Notes under the pieces: model-generated
What the model was told of the DNA's origin: nothing
What the model saw: the letters and a program-made list of their open reading frames with translations, nothing else
The model's database searches: none
Part shown: piece after piece, positions 46,401-59,400 of the stretch
How the letters are laid out: each line of letters begins with the position of its first letter
How positions within the stretch are numbered: position 1 is the stretch's first letter
Source of the DNA: Galaxea fascicularis
Lineage: Eukaryota; Cnidaria; Anthozoa; Scleractinia; Euphylliidae
DNA length: 64,000 nucleotides
Assembly (NCBI GenBank): GCA_948470475.1
Contig: OX419346.1
Span: forward strand, 2,475,231-2,539,230
Direction: 5' to 3'
Position numbers and translations under genes: made by a program

Positions 46401-49400
46401 TTCCACCTACAGCTTGTTCAACACCTGCAGAGCAAAGAAGATCATGTGGAGGGTACAAATGTTTATTAACTACAAAAAGAATTATCAGTGAACTCCAAAA
46501 ACGGGGGGATCACATTTTATGGCGAATCAAATGCTTGTCTTATTTTTTGTTTCACAGAAAATAATTGTGCAAAATCATGCTTCATGGCTACTGTGGAGAT
46601 CATGATTCACGAGGAAAAAAAATAGCCATTTCACATTTCAATGTGAGAAAAAAAGGGCCAATCATGAGCCACAAAAATATTTTATCTTACCCTCTATGTA
46701 ATAAATGAAAACCAAAACAAGCTCAGTTGTTCATTGGTTATGGCACTTGACTGTAGTGGGACAATGAAAAATCAACGTGCTAAATGTTCATCCTTGATCT
46801 TTTTTTATATAATTATAATTATAATAGTTTGTGTACACATCAGGTCCCTCCTAAGCAAGACTAAAGATGGAGAGATGTTTACACTGGATGCTATCCGTTC
46901 AGGAATACGTTTTCAGAGATCTGTAGCAGAAGGATGGATTAAGGTCAGAGTGCTGTTTCTAGTGAAGTTCAGCTTTGCAACTTGCTATCATAGTAGAGAT
47001 GAATACTGGTATCACATCGTGATCAGCTAAAAGGCAAACCATAGTATTACAAAATTATATGTACAAATGTTGTGATGTGGAAATGAGACTTGATTGAAAA
47101 TGAGTTATCCAATTCTCTGCTGGAATGATTGTTTTGTCTGTGTACTAAAAATTGATATTATAAAAGGAAAGAATTGAGCAAATGAAGATGAAACAGACAT
47201 GAAAATCTGTAGAAACCTAGCCCTGTACCATACTCTTCTCAGTAGCACATTCTCTTCCAGGAAGATAATTTGAAAATGGTTGATTTTTTTGCACAGGCAA
47301 TAGAAGCAGTCAACACACCTGGGAGACACAAGGCTGTTGATTTGTTTGTCTTGTTTATTCTTCATTCCACTGCGAATCGAAAGAAGGCGGTGGAAAGTCT
47401 TATCAGGAATAAGATTAAAAATGGCCACTTTACAGAGGAAATGCTTGGTGCTGCTTTTAATTCACAATCACAGGTGAGCCTGTATGAGTACTGTAGGATA
47501 GTACAGTATTAATAGGGGATGGTGTCATTGAGCTAGGGTTGGTGTTCTGGGATATTGCTTGGACAGTTTGATAAAAACAGCATATTAACTATACCACGAT
47601 ATAGCTGGGATCCTCGGCTCTGTTTGGCATGTCCCTGTGTTCTTTCAAATGTAGTTACTTCTGTTCACATATTTTTTATTTGCAGATCCTCAGGGGGTAT
47701 TTTTCAGATTTGCTGTCACTTGCTGAGATTCTTCTCAGATCACCTGATCCCTCTGTCTCTTCTTATGCCTGCACTATGTACAAGTTATCATTTGTTTCAT
47801 TTGACCTCTACTGTCAGCAGGTAATTTTGTGCATTAATGTTTGTTTACGGTGTAATAAGTCAACTAATGCTACATGTAGAACAGAAAATGGTGCCTTCCT
47901 CTAAAGCTGGTAGACTGCAAGAAGTCCCTTTGTGAGTTAAGTTGAGGTTGTAAGCCATCAACAGTGACAGTGGGAAGGCTTGTGAAGGGAGAAGTCCTTA
48001 AGAATCTACAGTGTAAGTCCCCAAGGATTATAATAAATTTGCATTACATTTTAGAGTTTTCATCTGCCACCTTGGCTTATTCCAAAGAGAGACTGCTCGC
48101 AGTCTATTAAGATGGTAGTCATGAACAGACTCCCTTTGGGGACAGAGTGGAGACATGCTGGAAGTAAAGTAACAGCCTTGGTTTCTACTGCATGGTCACC
48201 GTGGTCTCTACAAGATCAGTCTGCTTCTTAACATGCCTACTTGCATTTTGTCATCTATTAGGAAATTGTGGGAACATTAGTGACTCATATAGGAAGTGGC
48301 TACGCTGCTGAAGCCGATGCCTCCCTAGATGTTCTGTCTGACCTTGTTGAATCACACCCAGATGTCATGGCGCCATTTGCCATATTTATTAAAGTGAGAA
48401 TGACAGTTGCTGTGCAAATTTAAATTTTGGTGTTATAGCATTGACTGCAGTTAGAACCCATCTCACTAAGCTAGAGTGTCTCTTCATTTCAAAAGGCCAG
48501 GTGTGAACAGGACTTTTGATTATATATAGCTAAGCTGAGTTGATTGAAGTATGGTTAGCGCTAACCCAGATTAAATACCATCTCGGCATGACAACCTATA
48601 GGGTCCTATAGGTTTAAAGCATGGTAAGCACTAACTTAACCAATGGTTAGTGCTTATAAACCATGCTTCAAGTAACTTGGCCATGTATGATAGTTATTTT
48701 TACCCATAGCACTAAGACTAATAGCTCAAGAGATCAAATTTCTGTAGCTCCTATCATCTTCATCATTGTTATCATCATCGTCAATATTGTTATCATCATC
48801 TTCATTATTGTTATCATCGTCATCAATATTGTTATCATCATTGTCAATATTGTTATCATAATCGTCAATATTGTTATCATCATCATCATTGTTTTTGCTG
48901 TTTTCATCTTTTGTCCTAATGCGCCATATCTCAACTAATGCAAGAACTTCCTGATTAGATATTCTTAACTCCTAAGAGGTGTTTTTATTTTAAGGGCATT
49001 TTGGATTACTTGGATAATCTCACTGTCACCCAGATACGAAAGTTGTTTGCCATGCTAAGCACCTTAGCCTTTACCAATCAACAAGATGGAGGGCTTATTC
49101 AGGTAACTGAGTTTGCAAATACTGATCATGAGAGAATCAATTTGCAAAATCATCATGGTAGAATAATATTTTATCAGCAGTTTTCAAAATATTGCTTGGT
49201 GACAGAATCAAATACTTGGAATTATTTCACAGGATGACATGCATATTGTGATCAGGAAACAGCTATCAAGTAATTCTGCCAAGTAAGAAACTCTCCTGTT
49301 TATTAGCTGTCGTTTTGAATTATTTGGATACAATTTCTTTGTTTCTTCATTAATGTTTGCCCTTCTGGTTAATAATTTCATGGGGCAAGTTTAGTGCACG

Positions 49401-50750
49401 GTTTTGTTGTGTTCATGAACTGTATCTATCAAAGTACCCTTGTGCACTAGCTTGTTGTTGGGGTACCATTAATAGAAGAAAAAATATCAGCACAACTTTT
49501 AAAATCATTATTGTTATAAGCATGTTTTTATCCAAGCATTCAGTGGGTGGAAGTAAATCCAACTGTTCAAAGTTCATTTTGCTATTTTCCTTCTCATTTC
49601 AGGTACAAGAGAATTGGTATCATAGGAGCAGTAATGGTTGTGCGCAGCATGGCTAAGAAAAGGTGGCATATTCTTCTATTTATTGTTTATTAGCTGTTTG
49701 ACTTCCATTTACATTATTTTATTGTTCTGTTGTAGAATGGATGGTGGAGGGTCGGAAGAAACATTGGATACAGAATCTGAAAGAGCATCCACTCTTTCTA
49801 ATGATGTATACAAGCAGGTACAAATTTTATCGTATTAGCTAATTAAAATAAAATAATGCAAAATGTTGTTTTAAATACTAGCCTTCTGTGATGATTTTGT
49901 TAACAGGTACTTACATTTCATCTAGTGATTACCTTAAATTAACACAAACAAACTTCGAGAAAGGTGATACCTTACTGCTGAGTGGCAGAAATAAATACCG
50001 GTAATCTTATGCATGGCTGATGATTAGCATTTGATCATGAGAATGCAGGACTCTTGTTAACTTCCCTCATGTCTGGCTGCTCCCCTTTGAAGCTGGCTAA
50101 GTCCGATAGCGGACAACCGCCTAAAAGAGCCATCTGACTGTGTGTAATGGCAGGTTGTTAGCATACTGGATATGATACGAAACAGCGTCAGTCAGGCACC
50201 GGAGGCTGCAGCACTGTTTTATGATGAACTGGCCAGAATCATTCAGCTTGGAGACATTGATCCAAAAATTGAGGTACTACATACCTCTTACTAACCGAGT
50301 TCGAGGTCCGTACTGTGAGTTACGGACCGAGTTTTTTTCCCGTTCGTTTATGGGAAAAAACGAGGATCTGTAACTTACGGTACGTATCGAGAAAACGAGG
50401 TTAGTAAGATATTTATTATATCTCTGAGGTTAGTCGGGCGCGCCCAAAAGGAAACTTTCAAATTTAGCGGGCCATACAGTAAAGTACGGCCCGCTAAATT
50501 GACCTATCACAGCGCGCGTACTAACAGAGGGATATAACAAACGGTGATATAGTTTTACTTAAGGTTGACTTGATTGGGGTTTATAACTTGTGATAATTTC
50601 TCAGAATTTCAGACAAGAGAGGGGCTTTCAACCTCACTGACAAAATAGTGAGGACAAAACAAATATTAGAGATATTCACCCTCTTCCTAATAAAGTATTG
50701 ACTAAGAATTGTGCATCACGGCAACTAAATAAAACACATGATGAAGGAGG

Positions 50751-50783
<33 letters not shown>

Positions 50784-53402
50784 CGGGGAGTTGTAAACAA
50801 AAATTTGGTTTTATCAACGGAGTTAACCACTGTTTGTGACAAGAGCAACAGTGACCACTCGGCTATCGCCTCGTGTGCCACATTTTTGGTCTTACCACAT
50901 TTTGACGTCATCTGTGATCTGTTACTGAACAGACGCACGGCAATATGGAATGTATTAAATATGACATTCAAAATGTTTTTTTTTATTAGTCGTGGATCAG
51001 TGAGACAGTTGTAGCTGACTTTCAAGATAACTTTTTGGTTGAGAGAGAGGCACCCTTAATTACAAGGTAACCTTTTTCTTAAGGAGTTAAAAAATGGACA
51101 ACATTATGTAATGCATTGTAATTAGTTGCGAATGGAAGAATTAGGGTCCGTACGCACTAGGTTGAAAAAGATTTGTTTGGCTCTGACAAAAATCTCGACA
51201 AATTTTGTCTCCACCAAATTTTGAATTTACTAATCGCGCACGCACTTAAAAACACCAAAATATTTGATAACCACAAAAGCGAAATCAAATTTCCTTGATT
51301 GACATTTTCTGGCATTTTAACGCCTGTAACTTGTAAAATCTGACAGTTTTGACGCTTGACAAAAATTTATTTCGCTCTGACAAAATTTTGGTAGGACGAA
51401 AAACGCCATTCGCACTTGCAGAACGGAACTGATGACCGATATTTTTGCAAAGTAAACAAAAATTCGCGCAGTGCTTACGGGCCCTTAGCTCCTCGAGGTG
51501 GCTGACGAAGCGACGAAGACGTCACTGCTGCGGAAGACGAAGCTTACGTAAACTGATGTACTTACTTTTACCTCGTTTTAATTTGTTAACATTTTTCTTC
51601 TGAACATTAATTCTGTTTTTGGTGATCACTTCCTTCATTTCTATGTAACTGCTATGATTGGCTATTCAACATTTCAGTTTTGGTGTTCCTGTGGAGCTGT
51701 GTCATGCTCTGGATGAGTCTGAGGATGGTAGTGTTGCTGTTAACCTTCTTCCATTGCTCCTTGCGTCAAGAAGCAATATAGCTGCTGAAGAGAAGAGTGA
51801 AAAGTGAGTTTACAGAAATAAGGAGATTAGATCTGACTAACGCTGTGCTTGCTTAGGGCCTTATTAGAGGGGGGGGGGACCTTTATCAAGTGATGAGGGT
51901 GCTGGACTCGCAATGCATAGATCTCTGGTGGGTCCAAGTGTGCTTATGTGGCCCCGGATTTCCTCGATAGTAGTCTTATGTTCCTCCTAAATCCTCAAAC
52001 TCGCTTGTAAAACCGACAAATGGTTCACCCTTCTTAATTAATTTTCAACGGTAAAAATGATGGTTTATTAATTTTTGACCATACAATGTCAGAAATTAAT
52101 GTGTATGTTTTTCATTCAGTGTTCCAGTTTCCCTAATATGTCTTGCACCACATTTCCGTCTTCTGCGGGTTTGCGAGGAAAGCCAACACAAGGGGGATCT
52201 TGAAGGAATAGATGCTCTCTTAGGTAACATACCAAATAGTTTGTTTCTACCGATGAATTGAATAGAAACATTTATTTTAATTTAATAAACACCAAATAAA
52301 TTATCGAGGTACAGATAGTTTCTCATCTTTCTCGTTATGGTTATGTACATATCATTTGTTGTTTTCAGGATGCCCTCTGGTCACTTTCAAACAGGAAATA
52401 ACAAAGGAGATAGAAACATTAGATCAAGCTGATAGAGAAGTGCTATGTGGAGCGTTGTTTTACACTGTTAACTGGTTCAGAGAGGTGGGCAACACTCAAA
52501 TGTTGGTCTAGTTTACGGAACAAAATCGGAAACTGAACCGTGACTCACAGTGCTTTTAAAAGAAGCTGGCTGCTACCGGAACTCCTGTGGTTGTGAGTTA
52601 TCGAGTCCAGTCACCGGCTTCTTAGCCATGTTGGTAACAAATACTTGAAAATATGACTCTTAAAATGGCCGCTTCGATTGCCACAGCCACCTACTATCAC
52701 AGAGGCATACATGCATCTGCTACGAATGTTATTGAACTAAGCCCACCCATAACACGACTTCTTACTGCTGAATATCCTTGAACGGACCATTCGATTCATT
52801 TATGATTACTCATTGTGTGGATAACATGTAAATGATATACTCCCTAGTCTTTTTATTCTTATGCGTTCATTTTTTAAAGTAATTTTGGTATGTTTGGTGC
52901 CCGTAAAGAGTTATTTTTTCTCTGGCAGGTTGTGAATTCTTTTGCATCTCAACAAGACCCTGAGATGAGGGGAAAGAGTATATCACGACTCCAAGATATT
53001 ACAGAGTTGTGTAAAGTTCTTGAAAAATGTCTTGCAGGTTAGCCCGTAATCTACATATTTTGCAATGTATCGCGTGTTTGCTAATATTCTATTTCAGTAT
53101 TTAAATTACTTACAACGTTTTCTTGTGAGGTTAACCTACAATCGTGGTCAGTTGAGTTGCGGACATCGAACAGTTTTTGAGGTTTTGTGCTGTTTTTCTT
53201 CACCTCAGCAACATTAATCTTTTTGCCATGAGTCAAAACCTCTCAACCCCTATAACATCATACACTGATTAGCAACTCTCACGGACTTTGAGTTCTTAGT
53301 TTGTCCATCAGCCGGCCAGATTACTATTAATACATTATTCCATGCTCCAATGTAGCCATCATCAATTCCGTTGATAAAACCAAAGTTTTTGTGTACTACT
53401 TC

Positions 53403-53438
<36 letters not shown>

Positions 53439-56400
53439 CCCCCTTTAACCATTAAACATGCCAAGCTGGGCATTTATTGGATTAACATTAACGAAATTTA
53501 TGTTTCAGTCACCCCGTCTTTCAAGCCACCATTAGCTACCTTTGATTTTGAAGATTCAATGGTTACGAGTGCAGCTCCTCACGGAGGTGCAGGGAAAGCC
53601 AAAAAAGGAAAGAAGGCAAAGAAAGGGTGAGTGTTTATCTTTGGTTTGACAGGACTGTCACTGGAGGTTGGAGCGGCAAATGTCCCCAGGACATTTTGAG
53701 TCAGATGCTTGAATACTTCAATAAAAAAACAGCAATGGCAAAAACTGAAACTCATGGCCTCTTTTTGCTTTTTCTCGCTTGTTTCAAAAAGTAGTAACAG
53801 TCCGGTAGTAACAGTCCGACGAGGTTTGTTATGTTTTGGCAGTACTGCATGACACAGTGATGTCCACATTTTGCATGTGTACTTTAAAGAGGGTCCCCTA
53901 TATCATTTTGCAAAATTGAGACTGTCACGCATAATTTCCAAAATTCGCTAACGTTCACGCAAAAATCAAATATGGGCAATCACGAATCACGAATAAATAA
54001 AAAAAACCTAAATCACGTTTCACGACTGAGAAAGAAATAGTCCCAATCTCGTTTCACGAAAAACGTATAGGGAACCCTTTTTAAAATGTCACTTAAAAAC
54101 GATTCTCTTCTTTTTATTTTTCTTTTCATTTTTTTTTTGTTCGTAGTAGTGACAATGAAAAGGCGGATGATTCATTAGAGAAGGTAACGAAACTGTGTTT
54201 ATTTACTGTTGAGACGCTAATTGTCTTTAAAACATTTGATACAACAGAGGTGTGCTACAGCAGAGCCCGGTGGCATCTGGCGACTTACTTTTGCCTTTAG
54301 GCGACCAGGAAATATTAGTTTTTGCACCAAACTTATATATTGGGCACCCTGGATTTCAAGGGCTTGGAAGCTATGGGCTCGATCCCAGCTACTTTTTTTA
54401 GAGCACAGCCTTGATACAGTCTTCAAGCCTCAGATTCTTTTTGTCATGAAAGGTTGTTAATTTGACCATCTGTAAAGTATTTTGCTACAAAATCGTTTCG
54501 AAGCCATGTTAAACAAATTAACCTCCCTTGCTATGAGTTGTACACAGGACTCGAACCTGTCACTCGTACTCGTAAAAAGGCAATGAACAAGAAAACTAAA
54601 AAAACGGAAAGCAAAAACGTGATTGAAAATCGATTGTCATGATTCTTTTTACCTCGGCTATAGATAAAAGAGTCGGAGAAAGAAAATTTAAATGACAAAG
54701 ATAGTGAAACCCAAAAGGACAACTCCAAAGAAGCCAAGGAAAAAGATAAGGACAAAGCAACACAAGTTTCAATGCTGCAGTATAGGGCATTTCTCAGGTA
54801 GGTAAACCGAAATAATGACCTGAGGTCGTGATTGAACCAATGCAACAGTAAAAGATCCGTTTTTAGAGTGCTTGATTAAAACAATTTGTTTTTGCAGAAA
54901 CCATATTCGTTGTTTTTGAATAGAAATCCGCTGAAAGCTTGAAACCAAAACATTTGCGCACAACAACACACTCTACAAAAGACAAATCGCACATTTTCCC
55001 ATTTCAAGTTAATCGTGACACAACAAAATCTCTGTTATACCTGTTACCTTCTACTTTGCGCCTCTTGGCGCAGAAGGCGTTCACAGAGCATTTCCACCTT
55101 TCCCGGTCAGCTCCTATTGTCGAGCAAAATCCCTGGGCCGAGTTGTTGGAAGCATGGTCAACGCTAACCATTGGTTAAGTTATATCAAAACCTATAGATT
55201 GTCATGGTATTTAACCTGGGTTAGCGCTAACCACACTTCAAGCAACTCGGCCCTGGCGTACGTTTCTCGAAACTCCCGAAACTTTTTGGGCCTATTTCGG
55301 GTGCCATAATTTTCTACGTATCTCAAAACCGGGTCCTGGAGCCCGTTTCTCGAAAGTCTCGAAAGTCCCCAAAGCTCTTCGGGCCCCGGGCCGATCGCAG
55401 TTTTAGAAATGGCTTTTCGGCGTAAAGCCATTTCTAAAACTGCGATCCCCTTATTATTAAAAGCTGGTCTTCTACTATTATTTCAAGATACGAAAGGGTA
55501 AATTTGTTGCAACATTTCTCGCCTTGAAACGTCTTCGTTTTAAAGATACGTAGGAAATTATGGCACCCGAAATATGCTAGGCCCGAAAAGTTTCGACTGT
55601 TCCGAGAAACGCGTTCCAGGCCGGTGCTATGTGTGTCGTGTAAGACAGGTTATGCACTGTGCTTTGTTCGGTGTCAACCACTGAATGCATGACCTTTTCA
55701 GTGTACCGCTATAACTGTTTAGTGTTACAACTGTCGCCCTTTTTTTTTTCTTACATCACAGGGAGCTGGATCTAAAGGCATTTGGCATTTTGAAATGCGA
55801 ATTAGTGTCTCGTGCTGTCTTGGATTCTGACATGAACACAGAGGTTTGTAGGTGTTAATCGTGTTGAAATTCTTGCGCAGTAATAGCAATGGAACAATGA
55901 ATTTGCATTTTTTTTCTTTCTGTTTTGTTTTTAAGGAGACAACAATCCTTCAACTTCAGGCCCCTCAGCTCGAGTTTTTATTGGAGGATCTTTCCAGGAA
56001 ACTTCAGCACTCACTGTCGGCATCTGCCTCGTCTAGAAGAACATTCCTCAAAGTGAGTATTTCTGTGTTCTACAGGAAAAAAAGCATTTAAATACTTTAT
56101 AACGACCGCACAACCTTTTACAACGAAGTAAATGTAAACAGTGCAATACAGTTAAACTTATTGGCTGACTTTGCATGTTTCTCTGTATGGACATTGCCTT
56201 TAACTTACTTTGTTCATTTGTTTGTCGTTTGGTGGTTTGGTTGTGTTTGTACTCTGTCCGTTGTTTTGCCCGCTCGTTCATTCGCTCGTTCGTTCGTTGG
56301 TTCGCTCGTTCGCTCGTTCTTTCGTTCGGTCGCTCGGCCGACCGGGTCCTCACACATGACCTTGCTTTAGTGATACCATTCTGCGATATTCTGTGAACAA

Positions 56401-59400
56401 CATGTGAACAATTTCTCTTAATTCCATACGGATTGCTAATTTAGGTTCGTCAGGATAAACTGGTTGGCTTCTCCAATTTATCAAGATACTCCGCCAAAGA
56501 AGTAGCCATGTATGTCGTTGAATTGTTGCCGTCCCTGTGCGAACATTTAGAGGCTACTAGTGCTTTCTTTCAGGTTTGTAAATGTACACTGATTTCTTTC
56601 GTTACTGCAACTGGTTTGAACCCAACAGTCAAAATAACTTCTTAGCCATTTAACTTTTCTTATCTTTTTCATTTGTTCTGCAGAATTTGATGGCTCAAAA
56701 TGATGGCCTGATAGATGGCCCTGGTCACAACACATCTGAAGCAGTGACTATGGCATCATGTTTTCATCTACTTTTCAACTGTCTACAGGCTCTCTTCGCG
56801 TGGTATGTGTGATCAGTTTTTTGGAAACGTTACCATAGTTGCGTAGCAGTAACAGGTATAATATTTTGGGTGGTTATAACGGTTTTCAGTCGAGTGTCTA
56901 AAGTAATTCGCGTTTGCTTTGGTTTTGATTTCAGTGATTGGTTGAAAAAAAAAAAAACTCGCGTCACTTTCTCAGCCAATGAGAAGCAAAACCAAAACCA
57001 ATCGCGTGCTGCACGCGCGCATTTTCCCGTGCTTCGCGCCGGTCGAATGTATTTACTTCAAATCCTGATTGGTTCACTGTGCTGTCTTCGTCTCTTGTCT
57101 TCGTCTCTTCGTCTCTTCGAAGACTGTGCTGGTTTTGTCTCTTCGTCTCTTAACGACAAATCAGCATATGAAGTACGTTCAACATTTATTATTGTTAGGT
57201 GTAGGCGTACTTGGTAAGCTTAATTTTTATCGTTACGTTCTTTTAACACGTTTACTGGCCATTTTCCATCGTTATAATAATACATATCACAATGGTAGAG
57301 ATGACTGGGTATTGATGATATTGTGAACAAAAGGGTTTAAGGCATATTCTGTTATTTTACCGGGGTGTCTTTATCATGAGCGCGAAATGCGAGAATGGTT
57401 TTCTTTTCAAAACTCAGTCTCCGTCTTTTCTACAGGAGCGGTTTTATGATGAGTGACCATCAAGCCCTTTTAAAGAAAGCATTGTTTGTGTTGTCGTCAC
57501 GAATTAAGCTCTCTAGTAAGTCGCAACCAGGACTTCAAGAGTCACTAAAGTAAGTCGCTCAGTTTAATTCAACTGAAGAGTTCCACTTTACGGCTAGTTG
57601 TTATATCCCACACTTAGTAAAAAAAAGTGCTGAATCTTAACATAGTTATGATAAAAGTATGCACTGATGTGTTATAGTAGTTTTGGAATGCTCTGAGAAC
57701 AAGCCTTTCTTGAATTCTCTTGAGTAATAAACATGAGAGTATTCAGTTCCGACAATGACCATGGCGATAACAAGAGAAACTAGGGAGGCGGGGATTTGGG
57801 AATTCGTAGGGTGTGAGGTGAACAGCAAGTGAAAGAGGAGATTGCCAAAATGGGGAGTTTGAAAGTTATAGTAACCAGGGCCCCGTTTTTCGAAAATCCC
57901 GAAACCTGTTCGGGTTCGAAAAGCCATTTCTCAAGCTGCGATCCACTTATTCCAAAAAGCTGGTCTTTTACTGTGATTTCAAGGTACGAAAGGGCAAATT
58001 TGTAGGCAGTTTGTAACAGAAGCGAAGACTAGTTTGGAAGGGTCGGGAAGTGTAAGTAAGAGGTACTAGACAGGGAAGTTTACATCCCTGCTTCACCTTA
58101 TTCCCCGTATTCCCCCTTCCCCCTATTTCCCATATTCCCCCTATTCACCCTTCCCCCTATTCACCCTATTCACCCTTCCCCTATTACCCTATTTCCCTAT
58201 TCCCCCTATTTCCCCTATTTCCCCTATTCCCCCTATTTTCCCTATTCCCCTATTTTCCCTAGTACCCTATTTCCCTATTCCCCCTATTTTCCCTATTCCC
58301 CCTATTCCCACTTCCCCTATTCCTATCCTCTCCCCATGAAGCACTGATGAAGTTAATTGCGATCACCTTATATACAACAGAAAAGGTCCGTACGATCTCT
58401 GGCTCGTATTATACTTTATATTTGCAGGCAGAGCTTTCACTACCTTGAACAGTTTTCCAACAGCATACCCAACATCACAACGGCTGTCTGCTTGACCAAG
58501 GTGCTGGCTGTTTTGAGTGAGCGTCAACAAGCCACGAACAGCAGTATGCGCACTACATTAGGTAGATGTGAATTCCATTACTTTTAAGAGTTCTATACAT
58601 GTAGGTAAGTTATTCTTTTAAGGCTTTTTTGTAAGGAAAAAGAGTGATGCTTTTGTTCCTTTTTAGCTGAAATAACAGGGTCCTTCCTCAAACGTGAGTG
58701 GATCAGGTCTGATGGTGAGAAGGAAAGCGGAGCGAAATATAACGAAGCGCTTCAATTCCTACTCAGGTAATAAACGATATGCTTCTTTCAATGTTACACA
58801 CCTTCCTCTACACGTGCCCATTTATAAGTACAGTGTTCACTAAAGTAACCTGAAAAAGCATGTTCTACGAAGCTTTGAAAACTTTCTCTAAAATCGGAAA
58901 CGGAAACACGACAGTTGTTTTATTGCTTTAAATGAAAGTGCGTCCTCTTTTGTCTATTCCGTAATTGGAAACCCGAAATATAGACAGTATTAGTTTTTTT
59001 AGCGACCCAATCCGTTTTCTAAATCTAAATCTAGATATGGGCGCGATGGACATCACTCCAACTCTAACATATTTGGAATGAACGGAATGTTATTCTCGGA
59101 GTACGCAGAATATGCGTTCTACTAGGAACTTTTGGCAGGAAAATTGTGAGCGGCTCGCTAAGAGCTTGACGTGAAATAGAAGTCAGGTATGCATGCTGGG
59201 TCCAGGATTTTCTGCACACGGGTCTTTTAAGACATTATGGAGAACCTTATTCCGCGTATTTTCGGATTTTCGTATTCGGAAACTGGAATGGGAATAGCTA
59301 GAATTGTTCCAAAAAAGCGCGCCCTGACAATAGCTGTATGCCACACAAGTTGAGGTGGCACCTTGGCAGACGTTTTTCGCTTTGTATTCATTATTTGTAT

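Noticed and set aside
48663..48938. Ile/Val/Asn-rich membrane-like frame
   Set aside because: Translation of the 18-bp minisatellite.
54531..54845. Minus-strand hydrophobic frame
   Set aside because: Shadow of the Lys/Glu-rich FANCD2 exon 29.
56048..56396. Arg/Glu- or Phe/Val-rich frames on both strands
   Set aside because: Translations of the GTTC tetramer repeat in an intron.
58085..58330. Regular short repeats as a CRISPR array
   Set aside because: No unique spacers, simple tandem units, and an animal genome context.
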